Shown here in pieces: positions 41,846 to 51,197 of a stretch of 64,000 nt of DNA. Origin of the DNA: Natranaerofaba carboxydovora (GTDB lineage: Bacteria; Bacillota; Natranaerobiia; Natranaerobiales; Natranaerofabaceae); NCBI RefSeq assembly GCF_022539405.1, contig NZ_CP054394.1:1490501-1554500 (forward strand), in the 5' to 3' direction. A model generated the notes under the pieces. The model saw only the letters and a list, made by a program, of their open reading frames with translations. It made no database searches and was not told the DNA's origin. A program made the translations under genes and the position numbers. How positions within the stretch are numbered: the stretch's first letter is position 1; each line of letters opens with the position of its first letter.

Positions 41846-44641
41846 TTAAATTTTTAACATATTGTAAGCTAGGTTTTTAGAATAATCTAATGGTAAACCG
41901 AGGGATTTTCTTAGCGAACTTTCTGTTAAATACTCATAATACCCCCCAGTATCTGGTTTGCTGTTAGCTTCAAAAAACCATAGCTTTCCTTTAGGGCCAA
42001 CACCTATATCAAGGCCCACTTCTCCCAGATTTCCAAAAGAAGCTTCTAAAGCTAATACTAATTTTAAACTAAGTTCACTTATACTTTCCCATGTCAAAAA
42101 TTTAAATGGCAATTTCTCTCCGGGACTTACTATAATCTCATCGCCTCCTACTGCAACATTAGTAACTATTCCTTCTATAGGAGCAATCCTAAAAGACACA
42201 GCAGATATCTCCCATTTTGAACTAATATTTTTTTGAATCAGAACTCTTAAATCAAATTTTCTATTATTTATTTGTCCAAGCTTTACTTCTCTTTGTATAA
42301 TTGCTCCTTCTCCCAATTCTTCTCTTAAAAAATTAAATAGCATATCATAGTATCTAAACTCCTTAGTGCTAACTTTGCTGCCACCAGTTCTGCAGATAAG
42401 TCTCTCTTCTTCTTTTTTAACCTGTATTACTCCCCAGCCAAAACTTCCATAGTTACTTTTCACAAAGACACTTCCATGCTTTTCAACAGCTTTCTTAAGG
42501 CTTTCAGGTGTTAAATAGTAAGTCTTAGGCATATTATCTCGTATATCCTTAAAAAAATTTAACGCTTCAAAGGTGTTTAGTTTTCCAAAATACCTTTTTG
42601 AATTTATAACCTGCATCTCATGATTCATCCTAAGTCGTCTATTAACTTCTTTAGCAACTGGCCTTTTCTCAGGATTTAGCGGATAGGTAGCTTGATCATA
42701 TAATACCTGCGGTTCGTTAAATGCCCCATCTTCCCATCTTTTATTACTATGATTATAAAAACAGCTTTCTATTATATTTTCTTCTAAATTTACATTTTCA
42801 GGTTTGAAACAGTAAAATACTATTCCTTTTTCTCTTGCAAACTCTGCTGTTTTGTTTAAGTCTATGTCTTCATTGTTTTTAATAGCATCCATGGTCCCTT
42901 CTGATACAGTCATTGCAACTGTTGGTCCAAATATTAATTCATTGTAAGATAATGCTACAAGATTTAGTATAGAGTTATGAGGTAAGTTCAGGCCATTAAA
43001 GACTGAAGCGTTAATATACAAATTATTAAAGGTATCATCAACTTTTTGCCTTTTTATCTTTATTATTTCTTTAGAAACACCGGCTACTAAATTTATCTCA
43101 TCTCCTATAGAATAGCCAAAATAATCCAATTGTTCTGTGTTCAAAAATAAATGCGGCTCATAAGATCCGTGGCTTATCTCTTTGAATAAAAATTTATCTT
43201 GTTTTTCTGGATGTATAAAACTCTTATCATCAGTTACATCAAAACCAGTTAAAGATAATCCGCTAATTATAGGTGATTTATTAATTCTTTTGGTAAGAGC
43301 TCTATCTTTCATTCTATGAAAGCTCACTTTTAAAGGCTTGCCATTCACCTCTATAAGCCATACATTACCTTCAGTATCTATCCCCAGATCAACACCTATA
43401 TTTCCTAAATAACCAAAACCCTTCTCCAAGTTGCTGCCAATACATTTTGATACTTTTTCGATTAAATTTATTAGTTCTTCTTCTCTACCGGGGAAGGCAA
43501 ACTTTAATACACTTTCTATGGCCATTACCTTGCCGCCACTTCTGGGGCTTGTAATTATGCTATTCACAGGTGCTATTCTGCAATTTATTCCGTTTACTTC
43601 CCATTTGTAAGGACTTACTTTTTGAAGCATCACCCTTATATCAAATTTATTTCCCCATATAGAAGCAAGTTGGATATCCCTTTGTATCAAATAGTCTTCC
43701 AAATGTAGCTCTTTTTCTAATTTTCTTATTAAACTGTCAAACCTTTTATAGTGAATTGTTTTATTCCTATCTACATCACCTGATTCTCTGTATTTTAGGT
43801 TATAGCCGTTATTTTTCCTAATAACCTGTACAATGCCCCGGGCTTTATAAAGACTGTCCGGCTTTAAATATATTGAACCATATTTGTTTAATAACTCCTC
43901 GAATTTTTCATCAGTATAATCTGCAAACTCTGGAAGATGGTTTTTTGTATCTTCATAATTATACAAATGCTTTAGGGTCTCTTTTTTCTTAATTTTTACT
44001 GCCTGATTGTAAACAATCATCTTATTTGCCTGCTGCTGGACCAATTTTCTAAGTCTATACGAATCTTTTCGGCCATCTTTTCCAAAGCATCTATCATATA
44101 TGACCCTGGGAAGGGGGTATTCGTTTTTCACCCATTTTTTATTAGAATCAAAGTGATATCCTGTTACTTTTTTGTTGCTAAAATCTATATCATTTAACGT
44201 AAAGAAATAACAAAGACCATTTACTTCCTTACTCCATTTTTGAAAACGCCAGTAGATACTATCCCAATTATCATTACATAATTTGTCAATTTTGTTTTTG
44301 CTAATAAAAATCCCCAAAATAGGTCCAAGTTCTATTTTTTTTAGTTGTTTATCAATCACTGCATTTAAACAGAGAGTTTCTGATTTAAGATTTTCATCTA
44401 ACATTAAATAACTGACAACTTCTTCAGTTAACCATAATACACTGTATTCATCACCTGTAGATGTGTTTTTAAAATTAATTTGGTCTTGCATTTTTTTACA
44501 ACCAGCTTGAAATAAATATTCTCCTTTTTTTTGTCTAATTGTTATACTATCGTTGTTACCAGGAATATCTTTTAATTCCAAATAATTTTCTTTTTCTGAA
44601 GTCAGTTTTATTTGAACTTTAATAGTTTTCAATACCACCAC
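41846..44641 (-). CDS. Tandem YheC/YheD ATP-grasp protein, spore-associated
   Basis: The 931-residue protein holds two copies of the YheC/D-type ATP-grasp module. Copy one: YGSIYLKPDSLYKARGI (about 255-271), WGNKFDIRVMLQ and GVDLGIDTEGNVWLIEVNGKP. Copy two: HGSVFVKSNYGSFGWGV, NNRKFDLRVLIQ and GLDIGVGPKGKLWFFEANSKP. Between them is a small beta domain. Bacillus YheC/YheD are spore-coat-associated proteins and single-module, so the fusion doubles them. Start codon is unclear: TTG at 44632 lies eight bases after GAGG; the longer GTG start at 44641 overlaps it. Confidence 0.85.
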   Translation of the reverse strand: MVVLKTIKVQIKLTSEKENYLELKDIPGNNDSITIRQKKGEYLFQAGCKKMQDQINFKNTSTGDEYSVLWLTEEVVSYLMLDENLKSETLCLNAVIDKQLKKIELGPILGIFISKNKIDKLCNDNWDSIYWRFQKWSKEVNGLCYFFTLNDIDFSNKKVTGYHFDSNKKWVKNEYPLPRVIYDRCFGKDGRKDSYRLRKLVQQQANKMIVYNQAVKIKKKETLKHLYNYEDTKNHLPEFADYTDEKFEELLNKYGSIYLKPDSLYKARGIVQVIRKNNGYNLKYRESGDVDRNKTIHYKRFDSLIRKLEKELHLEDYLIQRDIQLASIWGNKFDIRVMLQKVSPYKWEVNGINCRIAPVNSIITSPRSGGKVMAIESVLKFAFPGREEELINLIEKVSKCIGSNLEKGFGYLGNIGVDLGIDTEGNVWLIEVNGKPLKVSFHRMKDRALTKRINKSPIISGLSLTGFDVTDDKSFIHPEKQDKFLFKEISHGSYEPHLFLNTEQLDYFGYSIGDEINLVAGVSKEIIKIKRQKVDDTFNNLYINASVFNGLNLPHNSILNLVALSYNELIFGPTVAMTVSEGTMDAIKNNEDIDLNKTAEFAREKGIVFYCFKPENVNLEENIIESCFYNHSNKRWEDGAFNEPQVLYDQATYPLNPEKRPVAKEVNRRLRMNHEMQVINSKRYFGKLNTFEALNFFKDIRDNMPKTYYLTPESLKKAVEKHGSVFVKSNYGSFGWGVIQVKKEEERLICRTGGSKVSTKEFRYYDMLFNFLREELGEGAIIQREVKLGQINNRKFDLRVLIQKNISSKWEISAVSFRIAPIEGIVTNVAVGGDEIIVSPGEKLPFKFLTWESISELSLKLVLALEASFGNLGEVGLDIGVGPKGKLWFFEANSKPDTGGYYEYLTESSLRKSLGLPLDYSKNLAYNMLKI

Positions 44642-44758
44642 CTCAAGATTATATAATGCAATTGAAGCAATATAAGTGAAAATTATTTAGCAATTATAAG
44701 AGGTGATGTTCATATTAATTATAAAAGAAACGTAAGGAAGGAAAGGGGGAGTAAAGCA

Positions 44759-45070
44759 TTGGGGCACAAGTTAAAAAGAATTGACTTAAAAGTTAAAGAA
44801 AACGAGCAAATAAATCTAAATGCACAATTAAAAAAAGAAAACAGATCATTAATACACGGGGTAGTACTAGACGAAAAGAAGGAACCAATTGAGGATGCCA
44901 CAGTTTTGATGTTTAGAAGAGGAGAAAGTGAGGATTGCTGTCTACATCCTATAGCTAGTACCTTTACAGACGATTGCGGTCAATTTGTTTTTGGGCCAAT
45001 AGAACCAGAGTTAGACGTAGTCATAAAAATTTGGGCTAATGGTGCCTGTATGGTCGATTTGTACCGCTAA
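44759..45070 (+). CDS. Small carboxypeptidase-regulatory-like domain protein
   Basis: TTG start with GGGGGA eight bases upstream; 103 residues. The domain begins at about residue 30: LIHGVVLDEKKEPIEDATVLM, then DDCGQFVFGPIEP, the classic beta-sandwich pattern seen in carboxypeptidase D/TonB regulatory domains and in small clostridial spore or surface proteins. Two adjacent cysteines (DCC, about 60-62) and a third at about 73 could form disulfides. It is divergently transcribed from the tandem YheC/D gene. Function inferred as structural. Confidence 0.6.
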   Translation: MGHKLKRIDLKVKENEQINLNAQLKKENRSLIHGVVLDEKKEPIEDATVLMFRRGESEDCCLHPIASTFTDDCGQFVFGPIEPELDVVIKIWANGACMVDLYR

Positions 45071-45105
45071 AAATGGGGTGGGAATAAAATCCACCCCAAA
45101 AAAAT

Positions 45106-45822
45106 TTATCTTTGTACAAAAATTTGAGTTACTTTTACACCGCCTCCATTTGTCTCTACTACACCAACTCCTACATGAGTATACCTCTCTCCTAAAATAC
45201 CAGATCTATGTCCAGAACTTGACATAAGCATTTGATGTGCACTTCTAACGTCACCAGCTCTTGCCAGATTCTCTTTTGATACAGTAAACGAAATCCCTTC
45301 ACTTCTTAACATATCACCTGCACTACCATATGTAGGGGACTGGTGTGCAAAATAATTATTCTCCACCATATCTTGAGACTTCATTCTGGCAACTCTGCTT
45401 ATTTCACTACTATACTCAAGTTCTTGTATCCCTCTATCTCTTCTTTCTTTGTTAATCATGTCAAAAATATATTCTTCGTCACTATTTCCTATATCAGAAT
45501 CTCTATTCTCTTCACCATCCTTTTCATTATCTGATGAAGGTTCTTCTGGAGATGGCTGTGATGCGTCAGATCCATTTCTTCTATTCAACTGCCACCAATC
45601 AGCAATATTTTGAATCTTAGAGCCTGTACTATTTCTGGACTCGCTTTCTTCAATATTCTCTTCATTCTCTTCTTCTTCTGTTTTTTCTTCTTTTTCATTC
45701 TCCTCTTCCACAGCTTGTCCAGATCGCCTATTTGTCTGCCACCAGTCTGCTGCCGAATAAGCACTTGCTGTGCTGCTAAAGATAAACATCGTTACTAGAG
45801 CTAGTACTAAAGTTTTTTTCAA
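45106..45822 (-). CDS. CAP/SCP domain secreted protein with ADWWQ repeats
   Basis: TTG start at 45822 with GGAGG eight bases upstream. A signal peptide (about 1-20) is followed by two copies of ADWWQ-x-NRR-x-G at residues 25-35 and 74-84, separated by an acidic low-complexity linker. The C-terminal CAP domain (about 120-238) has HQSPTYGSAGDML, SKENLARAG, MLMSSSGHRSGIL and THVGVGVVE. In Bacillus and clostridia, YkwD-type CAP proteins are exported, some found in spores. The ADWWQ motif may be a wall- or coat-binding unit (inference). Confidence 0.88.
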   Translation of the reverse strand: MKKTLVLALVTMFIFSSTASAYSAADWWQTNRRSGQAVEEENEKEEKTEEEENEENIEESESRNSTGSKIQNIADWWQLNRRNGSDASQPSPEEPSSDNEKDGEENRDSDIGNSDEEYIFDMINKERRDRGIQELEYSSEISRVARMKSQDMVENNYFAHQSPTYGSAGDMLRSEGISFTVSKENLARAGDVRSAHQMLMSSSGHRSGILGERYTHVGVGVVETNGGGVKVTQIFVQR

Positions 45823-46032
45823 GTTCAATTCCTCCTTTGTATATTATGTTAACAATACCATCTTTCTATTAGAAGATAACTTAATTTTATAGTTAAAGCA
45901 AATGCTGTATTATAGGTCTTAAGTTTACTAAAAAAGATAATATTGTCAATTCCATACTTATGTTACAACTTACCCAAAATATCATAGTAATGGTAATTTA
46001 ATCTTTTTATTAGACATTAATGGAAGTATTTA

Positions 46033-47631
46033 TTATTTAAAAAATCTCTCTAACAAACCTTTCTTTTTTTCCTTTTCTTCTATTTCATTCTTTAGTTTTT
46101 TTACTTTTTCTTCTAATTCTTTTTTTGAATTCTCTAACCAGGTAGTATGACTTAATAATTCATTTTTTTCTTTCTTTAATTTTTGAATTTCATTTTCTTT
46201 TTCATTGATCTGATTTTCTAATTCTAAGTTAGGAGCTATCTTATATTGACTTTTCTGCTCTTCTTTTTCTTTTAACTCCTTTATTTGATTTTTTAATTCT
46301 TTATTTTCTCTTCTTAGTTGTTTTTCACGATTATCAACTCTGCTTCTTGTAAAATAACTCAGTTTTTTTTCTAACTCACTAATTTTACTTTTCAGTTCTT
46401 CATTTTCTCGTTTTAATTTATAAATTTCATCTTCATCTAGAATGTTTTCATTATCACTAGATTCATTTATAATCAAGTCTTTATTTGTTCTAGAATCTTT
46501 TTTAGCATTTGAACCAACATAATCAAGTTCATATTTATCTTTCATTTTTTCTTCCATTTTCTCTTTCATTCTTTCCTTTTTAGTTGTTTCGTAGTTTTTA
46601 TTTTCCTGATTTTCAACTGATAATTCTGTTAAAAGGGGTCTATATACCTCCAATCTATTTACAATTCCATAAGCCCTGTTTCCCCACCCGACTTTAGGAC
46701 ATGAGCTAGAATTTGAAAATCTTATACCTGCAACCATCGAAGGCAAAGTTAACTCTTCAAAATCCACATTACTTTGATCTTTACTTATATATCCTTCCAT
46801 TTGATTATTCCACCAAATAAACCACAATCTTCCATTGTCTTCTCCGGCCGTTAGATACTGTATATAATTTTTCCGTGAATTTATTGCTTTTGGTATTGAC
46901 CATTTTTGTACATGGTCATCATCCCTGGCTTTGTAAGTAAAATATACAGAACTATATCCTTCTTGAGTTTTTTCAACCCAACAGACAAAAATCTTCCCTT
47001 TTTCACTAAGTACTAGTATAGGATCACTTAAAGAGCTGTTAAAATTACTCTTTTCCAAAACAATGGGCAATCCTACTCCTTCTTTAGAAGACAGGTTTCT
47101 ATAAAATAAAAAGCTATAATTTCCATGGGTAGTGACATAAATTAAGTGTCCTACACCATTATCGTCTATTTGAAAGGAAGAGTCATTAATGATAAAATGA
47201 CTTCCTTTTTCTATAATATCCAGCTCTTTAATTTCTTCTTCTTTTATTTGCCATAACAATAGTTCCTCTTCTTCATCTAGTTCTCTTTTGGCAATTAAGT
47301 AAATAGTATGTTCATTTAGTGCTTTTGCACAACATAGATGTATATTTTGCGGTTCTTTTAGTACTTCTCTACTTATTAAATTATTTTCGTTTAATTCATC
47401 ACTTACATCATTAATTACAAATAATTTAAGGCTATCACTTTCTTTTGCAACTATACCAACTTTTTCTCCCCAAAAAACAGCTATATATTCTACAGTATTT
47501 TCAGACATAGTTATATCAATGCCTTCTTTATCCAAAAATACCAACCTCTGCTCCATCAACCTTACAAGAAAGGTTTGATCGTTGTTTTTAAGAAAAGTTG
47601 GAAACGACTTCTCATTATAATTTTCAAACAT
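46033..47631 (-). CDS. Protein with beta-rich head and long coiled-coil tail
   Basis: The 532-residue product has an N-terminal region (about 1-330) rich in short beta strands with aromatic repeats (VCWVEKTQEG, LWFIWWNNQM), suggesting a propeller-like fold, and a 200-residue C-terminal coiled coil rich in E and K (from about 330), ending in KKKGLLERFFK. No signal peptide. ATG with GGAGGAG upstream. It is divergent from the coat-like gene, so it may belong to the spore-surface locus. Family not recognised. Confidence 0.65.
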   Translation of the reverse strand: MFENYNEKSFPTFLKNNDQTFLVRLMEQRLVFLDKEGIDITMSENTVEYIAVFWGEKVGIVAKESDSLKLFVINDVSDELNENNLISREVLKEPQNIHLCCAKALNEHTIYLIAKRELDEEEELLLWQIKEEEIKELDIIEKGSHFIINDSSFQIDDNGVGHLIYVTTHGNYSFLFYRNLSSKEGVGLPIVLEKSNFNSSLSDPILVLSEKGKIFVCWVEKTQEGYSSVYFTYKARDDDHVQKWSIPKAINSRKNYIQYLTAGEDNGRLWFIWWNNQMEGYISKDQSNVDFEELTLPSMVAGIRFSNSSSCPKVGWGNRAYGIVNRLEVYRPLLTELSVENQENKNYETTKKERMKEKMEEKMKDKYELDYVGSNAKKDSRTNKDLIINESSDNENILDEDEIYKLKRENEELKSKISELEKKLSYFTRSRVDNREKQLRRENKELKNQIKELKEKEEQKSQYKIAPNLELENQINEKENEIQKLKKEKNELLSHTTWLENSKKELEEKVKKLKNEIEEKEKKKGLLERFFK

Positions 47632-47730
47632 AGGTTTTCTCCTCCTTAACTTCTTATCTTAAATTAAATTCATTAAATTTTTATTATCATATAAAAATAA
47701 TATTCTTTAATATTAAAAATAATGCACCGC

Positions 47731-47758
47731 ACACTCCATATATAATTAACATATTATA
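47731..47758 (+). promoter_or_regulatory. Sigma-K-like promoter of coat-like gene
   Basis: CATATTATA (47750-47758) fits the sigma-K -10 consensus CATANNNTA, with AC (47731-47732) 17 bases upstream as the -35. It lies about 50 bases before the coat-like gene. Such short consensus matches can occur by chance in A+T-rich DNA. Confidence 0.4.
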
Positions 47759-47808
47759 CATTAAAGTTTTGGTACAAAGCTTTTAATAATTAAAGGAGGT
47801 TATAAGTA

Positions 47809-48465
47809 ATGACTGAAGAATTCCAAAGAAGAAGAGGTTCTGGTGGCTGTCACGACGATAATAACAACAATAATAACGACAATAACAATGCTGTAGACCC
47901 TATACCCCCACCAACAGTTATTGAGCGGGTCAAAATTGATAAAGTTTACGAAGAATGTAAGGTGGTAGATGTCAATGAAGTAGAGATTCCTATATATGAA
48001 CCAAATGCAACCACATCAAATGTTATTGATCCAGAAGATATTGAAGATGTAAAGTGTGTTAGTGTAAAGGTAAAAGAAGATACAAAGAAATGTAAAATCC
48101 CCAATAACAGACAAGTCCAACTAACTTTTGAAATGAAGATTAAATACAAGGTAGATGGAAAGATTAAAGAACATGTAGAACCTGTTGAGAAAACCGTTAG
48201 GTTATCAAGGGCAGGAGAAGAAGGTTTAGAACCCCAATGTGAAATCTTTTTAGAGTGTTTAGATGCTTTTGTTACCACTGATGAGGAAGATAATCCAATT
48301 ATCATCCTTTGTATTGGCAAATTAATTTTATTTAAATTATTCGCCCATGTGCAGCTGCTGATTCCTGCTTACGGCTTTGCTCCACAACCACCAGAATGCC
48401 CAGAAGTTCTTGAAGAATGTCCAGAATACGAACCAGAGTGGCCACCATATCCAGAACAGTTTTAA
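47809..48465 (+). CDS. Spore-coat-like protein
   Basis: The 218-residue protein begins with a Gly/Ser/Arg stretch, an Asn/Asp-rich run (DDNNNNNNDNNN, about 16-27) and PIPPPTVIERVKIDKVYEECKVVDVNE. This VIDKVY-x-x-C start is common in clostridial spore coat and exosporium-related proteins. The middle is a beta-rich domain with several single cysteines that may cross-link, and the C-terminus is Pro/Glu/Tyr-rich (PECPEVLEECPEYEPEWPP). GGAGG precedes the ATG by 11 bases. Role in coat structure is inferred from composition and context. Confidence 0.6.
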   Translation: MTEEFQRRRGSGGCHDDNNNNNNDNNNAVDPIPPPTVIERVKIDKVYEECKVVDVNEVEIPIYEPNATTSNVIDPEDIEDVKCVSVKVKEDTKKCKIPNNRQVQLTFEMKIKYKVDGKIKEHVEPVEKTVRLSRAGEEGLEPQCEIFLECLDAFVTTDEEDNPIIILCIGKLILFKLFAHVQLLIPAYGFAPQPPECPEVLEECPEYEPEWPPYPEQF

Positions 48466-48482
48466 TTGTCTAAGTGATTTAT

Positions 48483-48528
48483 AGGGCTGTCCCAAAATAA
48501 ATACTTTTTGGGTTCAGCCCTATTTTAT
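48483..48528 (+). terminator. Terminator of the coat-like gene
   Basis: AGGGCTG(T)CCCAAAA pairs with TTTTGGG(TT)CAGCCCT and is followed by ATTTTATT, downstream of the coat-like gene. Confidence 0.8.
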
Positions 48529-48537
48529 TAAAGAAAA

Positions 48538-48567
48538 AAATGCGTGTTAGCTAAACACGCATTTTTG
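48538..48567 (-). terminator. Terminator after spoIVA
   Basis: TGCGTGTT and AACACGCA form a stem with a loop of about five bases followed by a run of T on both strands, directly past the spoIVA stop codon. Confidence 0.8.
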
Positions 48568-48568
48568 T

Positions 48569-50047
48569 TTATAAAATAATTGCAATAAGACCTCCACTGC
48601 CCTCATTAATAATCTTTTCTAAAGTATCTTGAAGTTTTTCTCTTGCATTTTGAGGCATATTGTCTAGCTTCTTCTCGATTCCATCTTCTACAACACTATG
48701 AAGGCTCTTGCCAAATATATCACTTTCCCAAATCTTCTCAGGGTTCTCTTCAAATTCTTCCATGATATAATTAACTAAATCTTCACTTTGTTTTTCTGTA
48801 CCAACAGTAGGTGAAAATTCACTATTTACGTTGACTCTAACCATGTGTATACTCGGTGCACTCGCCTTTAATCTTACGCCAAACCTATTACCATGCCTTA
48901 CTATCTCTGGCTCTTCAAGGGACATCTCCTCTAGTTGAGGCGGTACAACTCCATATCCATATTCTCTAACATCTTCTAAAGCTTCAGCCACTTTATCGTA
49001 CTCTTTCTTGGCTTCAGCATAACTTCTGATGGTTTTTAGAATATCTGCTTTGTTTTTAATTTCTGTTTCACATATTTCACTTAAAACTTTTTCAAATAAG
49101 TTTTCTACAACTTTAATATCAATCTCAGCATGCCCTGTTCCCAGATCTACTTTTTCTAAAATTACCTCTTCTGAATTTTCTAGCTCATCTAAATTATAAA
49201 CTACTTTGTTTATGTCACGAACTCTGTCAACATCTTCAATACTATCCCTGATTGCAGTTTCAAATCCTTCTCTAAGCCAGTGGTCATTATCAAGTTCTTC
49301 TACCCAATTAGGAAGATTAATACTAACCTCTTTAATCGGAAATTCATATAAAATCTCCTGGAACACGTGGTTTATCTCATCTTCATTCATATCAAGGATA
49401 TCTAGGGGAATCACAGGAACATCGTACTTTTCTTTTAACTCTTCTGTAATATTTTTTGCCTCTTCACTATAAGGGTTGGTGCTGTTTAGAACTACTACAT
49501 AAGGTTTGCCAATTTCTTTAAGTTCTGAAACCACCTTCTCTTCAGCCTGCACATAACTTTCCCTGGAGATTCCAGTTATTGATCCATCTGTAGTCACAAC
49601 AACTCCTATAGTCGAATGTTCATCAATAACTTTCTTTGTACCCACTTCAGCAGCTTCTTCAAAAGGAACATCTTCCTCAAACCATGGTGTAGACACCATT
49701 CTTGGTCCTTCTTCTTCTTCATAACCTATTGCACCATCAACCAGATAACCAACACAATCTACCATTCTTACTTTCATAGAAATGTTATCATTCAAAACTA
49801 CTTCTACTGCATCGTCAGGAATAAATTTTGGTTCTGTTGTCATAACTGTTTTGCCACCACTACTTTGAGGCAGCTCATCTCTTGTACGCTCTAGATCATT
49901 TACATCTTTGATGTTAGGCAGTACTACCATTTCCATAAACTTTTTAATAAAAGTTGATTTTCCCGTTCTTACGGGGCCAACCACTCCCAGATAAATATCG
50001 CCATCTGTACGCTTGACCATATCTTCGTAAAGATTAGACTTATCCAT
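48569..50047 (-). CDS. spoIVA: Stage IV sporulation protein A
   Basis: The 492-residue ATPase forms the base layer of the spore coat on the outer forespore membrane. Walker A is GPVRTGKSTFIKKF (about 24-37), the switch-like MVDCVGYLVDGA follows (about 93-104), and the long C-terminal region matches the family. It polymerises upon ATP hydrolysis and recruits coat proteins. The gene follows gpsA in the usual clostridial order and has GGAGGAGG before the ATG. Length is normal (B. subtilis 492). Confidence 0.97.
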   Translation of the reverse strand: MDKSNLYEDMVKRTDGDIYLGVVGPVRTGKSTFIKKFMEMVVLPNIKDVNDLERTRDELPQSSGGKTVMTTEPKFIPDDAVEVVLNDNISMKVRMVDCVGYLVDGAIGYEEEEGPRMVSTPWFEEDVPFEEAAEVGTKKVIDEHSTIGVVVTTDGSITGISRESYVQAEEKVVSELKEIGKPYVVVLNSTNPYSEEAKNITEELKEKYDVPVIPLDILDMNEDEINHVFQEILYEFPIKEVSINLPNWVEELDNDHWLREGFETAIRDSIEDVDRVRDINKVVYNLDELENSEEVILEKVDLGTGHAEIDIKVVENLFEKVLSEICETEIKNKADILKTIRSYAEAKKEYDKVAEALEDVREYGYGVVPPQLEEMSLEEPEIVRHGNRFGVRLKASAPSIHMVRVNVNSEFSPTVGTEKQSEDLVNYIMEEFEENPEKIWESDIFGKSLHSVVEDGIEKKLDNMPQNAREKLQDTLEKIINEGSGGLIAIIL

Positions 50048-50121
50048 TTCTCACCCTCCTCCCTAGCTTTTAACACTACATATATATTTAGTTCAGTGGA
50101 CAATTATTCCAAGAGAATTAA

Positions 50122-50150
50122 AAAAAAGCACTTTTAAAAGTGCTTTTTTT
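50122..50150 (-). terminator. Terminator between gpsA and spoIVA
   Basis: AAGCACTTTT and its complement form a perfect stem flanked by A and T runs, ending transcription past the gpsA stop. Confidence 0.9.
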
Positions 50151-50152
50151 GT

Positions 50153-51193
50153 TCACTCCTCCCACATATCTTCCTGGACAACTTCTTCCATTTCATTTTT
50201 TCTAACTCTTTGCATCAAATCTTTAACAGCAATATCCGTCTCTTTATTATTAAATAATACATCGTATAACTCTTGGGTAATAGGCATTTCCACATCTTTT
50301 TCGATTGACATTTTGTATGCTGCTTCTGTCGTTTTAATCCCTTCAGCAACCATTTTCATTTCAGCTAATATCTCCTCTAAACTTTTCCCTTCTCCAAGCA
50401 TTTTTCCAACTCTATAATTCCTAGAATGTGTACTTGTACTTGTCACTACAAGATCTCCCACACCCGAAAGTCCCGCAAAAGTTAATACACTTGCATTATA
50501 TGACATCCCAAGCCTTGCAATCTCATTAATCCCTCTTGTCAAAAGCGCAGCCTTGGTATTATCACCATAACCAAGACCATCAGCTATCCCTGCACCAAGA
50601 GCTACTATATTTTTTAGTGCACCTCCATATTCAACACCAGTCAAATCTGGGTTAGTATAAACTCTAAAATATGGAGTCATAAAAGCTTTTTGCAGTCTTT
50701 CAGCATATTTTTTTACTTTACCCGCTATCACAGTTGCAGAGGGTTTTTTCTTGCCAACTTCTTCAGCGTGATTGGGCCCAGACAAAGCATAGACTCTTCG
50801 CTTTTCTCCATCAAATAGGGCATCAGATAAAACTTGCGTCATAGTTCGATATGTCTTAACATCAAATCCTTTAGTAGCACTAACAACTAAAATATCTTCT
50901 TTAAGATGTTTTTTTAATTCTTTAGCAATAGTTGTCATAACGTGTGATGGAACAACTATTAGCCAAATATCAGTGTTTTTCGTAGCCTCTGTGAGATCAC
51001 TTGTTATATTTAAATTTGAAGGAAGTTTAACACCTGGTAAATACCCTTCATTTTCTCTCTTTTCCTTTAATTCTTCTGCTAGCGAAGACCTTCTTGTCCA
51101 AAGCCACACCTCATGGCCTTTTTCTGACAACAACGCGGATAAGGCACTTCCCCAGCTGCCCGCTCCAATGACAGAGATCCGCTCATTTTTCAA
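50153..51193 (-). CDS. gpsA: Glycerol-3-phosphate dehydrogenase [NAD(P)+]
   Basis: The 346-residue enzyme supplies sn-glycerol-3-phosphate for phospholipids. Rossmann loop VIGAGSWGSALSALL (about 8-22), catalytic Lys in EYGGALKNIVALGAGI (about 188-203) and the GDLVVTSTSTHSRNYRVG motif are intact. It begins at TTG with AGGTG five bases upstream and follows plsY by four bases, giving a pathway pair: GpsA makes glycerol-3-phosphate and PlsY acylates it. Confidence 0.97.
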   Translation of the reverse strand: MKNERISVIGAGSWGSALSALLSEKGHEVWLWTRRSSLAEELKEKRENEGYLPGVKLPSNLNITSDLTEATKNTDIWLIVVPSHVMTTIAKELKKHLKEDILVVSATKGFDVKTYRTMTQVLSDALFDGEKRRVYALSGPNHAEEVGKKKPSATVIAGKVKKYAERLQKAFMTPYFRVYTNPDLTGVEYGGALKNIVALGAGIADGLGYGDNTKAALLTRGINEIARLGMSYNASVLTFAGLSGVGDLVVTSTSTHSRNYRVGKMLGEGKSLEEILAEMKMVAEGIKTTEAAYKMSIEKDVEMPITQELYDVLFNNKETDIAVKDLMQRVRKNEMEEVVQEDMWEE

Positions 51194-51197
51194 ACTA

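Noticed and set aside
45870-46000. TTGACA and TATAAT upstream of the CAP gene
   Set aside because: The spacing is 29 bases, too long for a sigma-A promoter.
47809-47890. Asn/Asp codon repeats as a possible CRISPR-like or satellite repeat
   Set aside because: They are a low-complexity part of the coat-like protein, without spacers.
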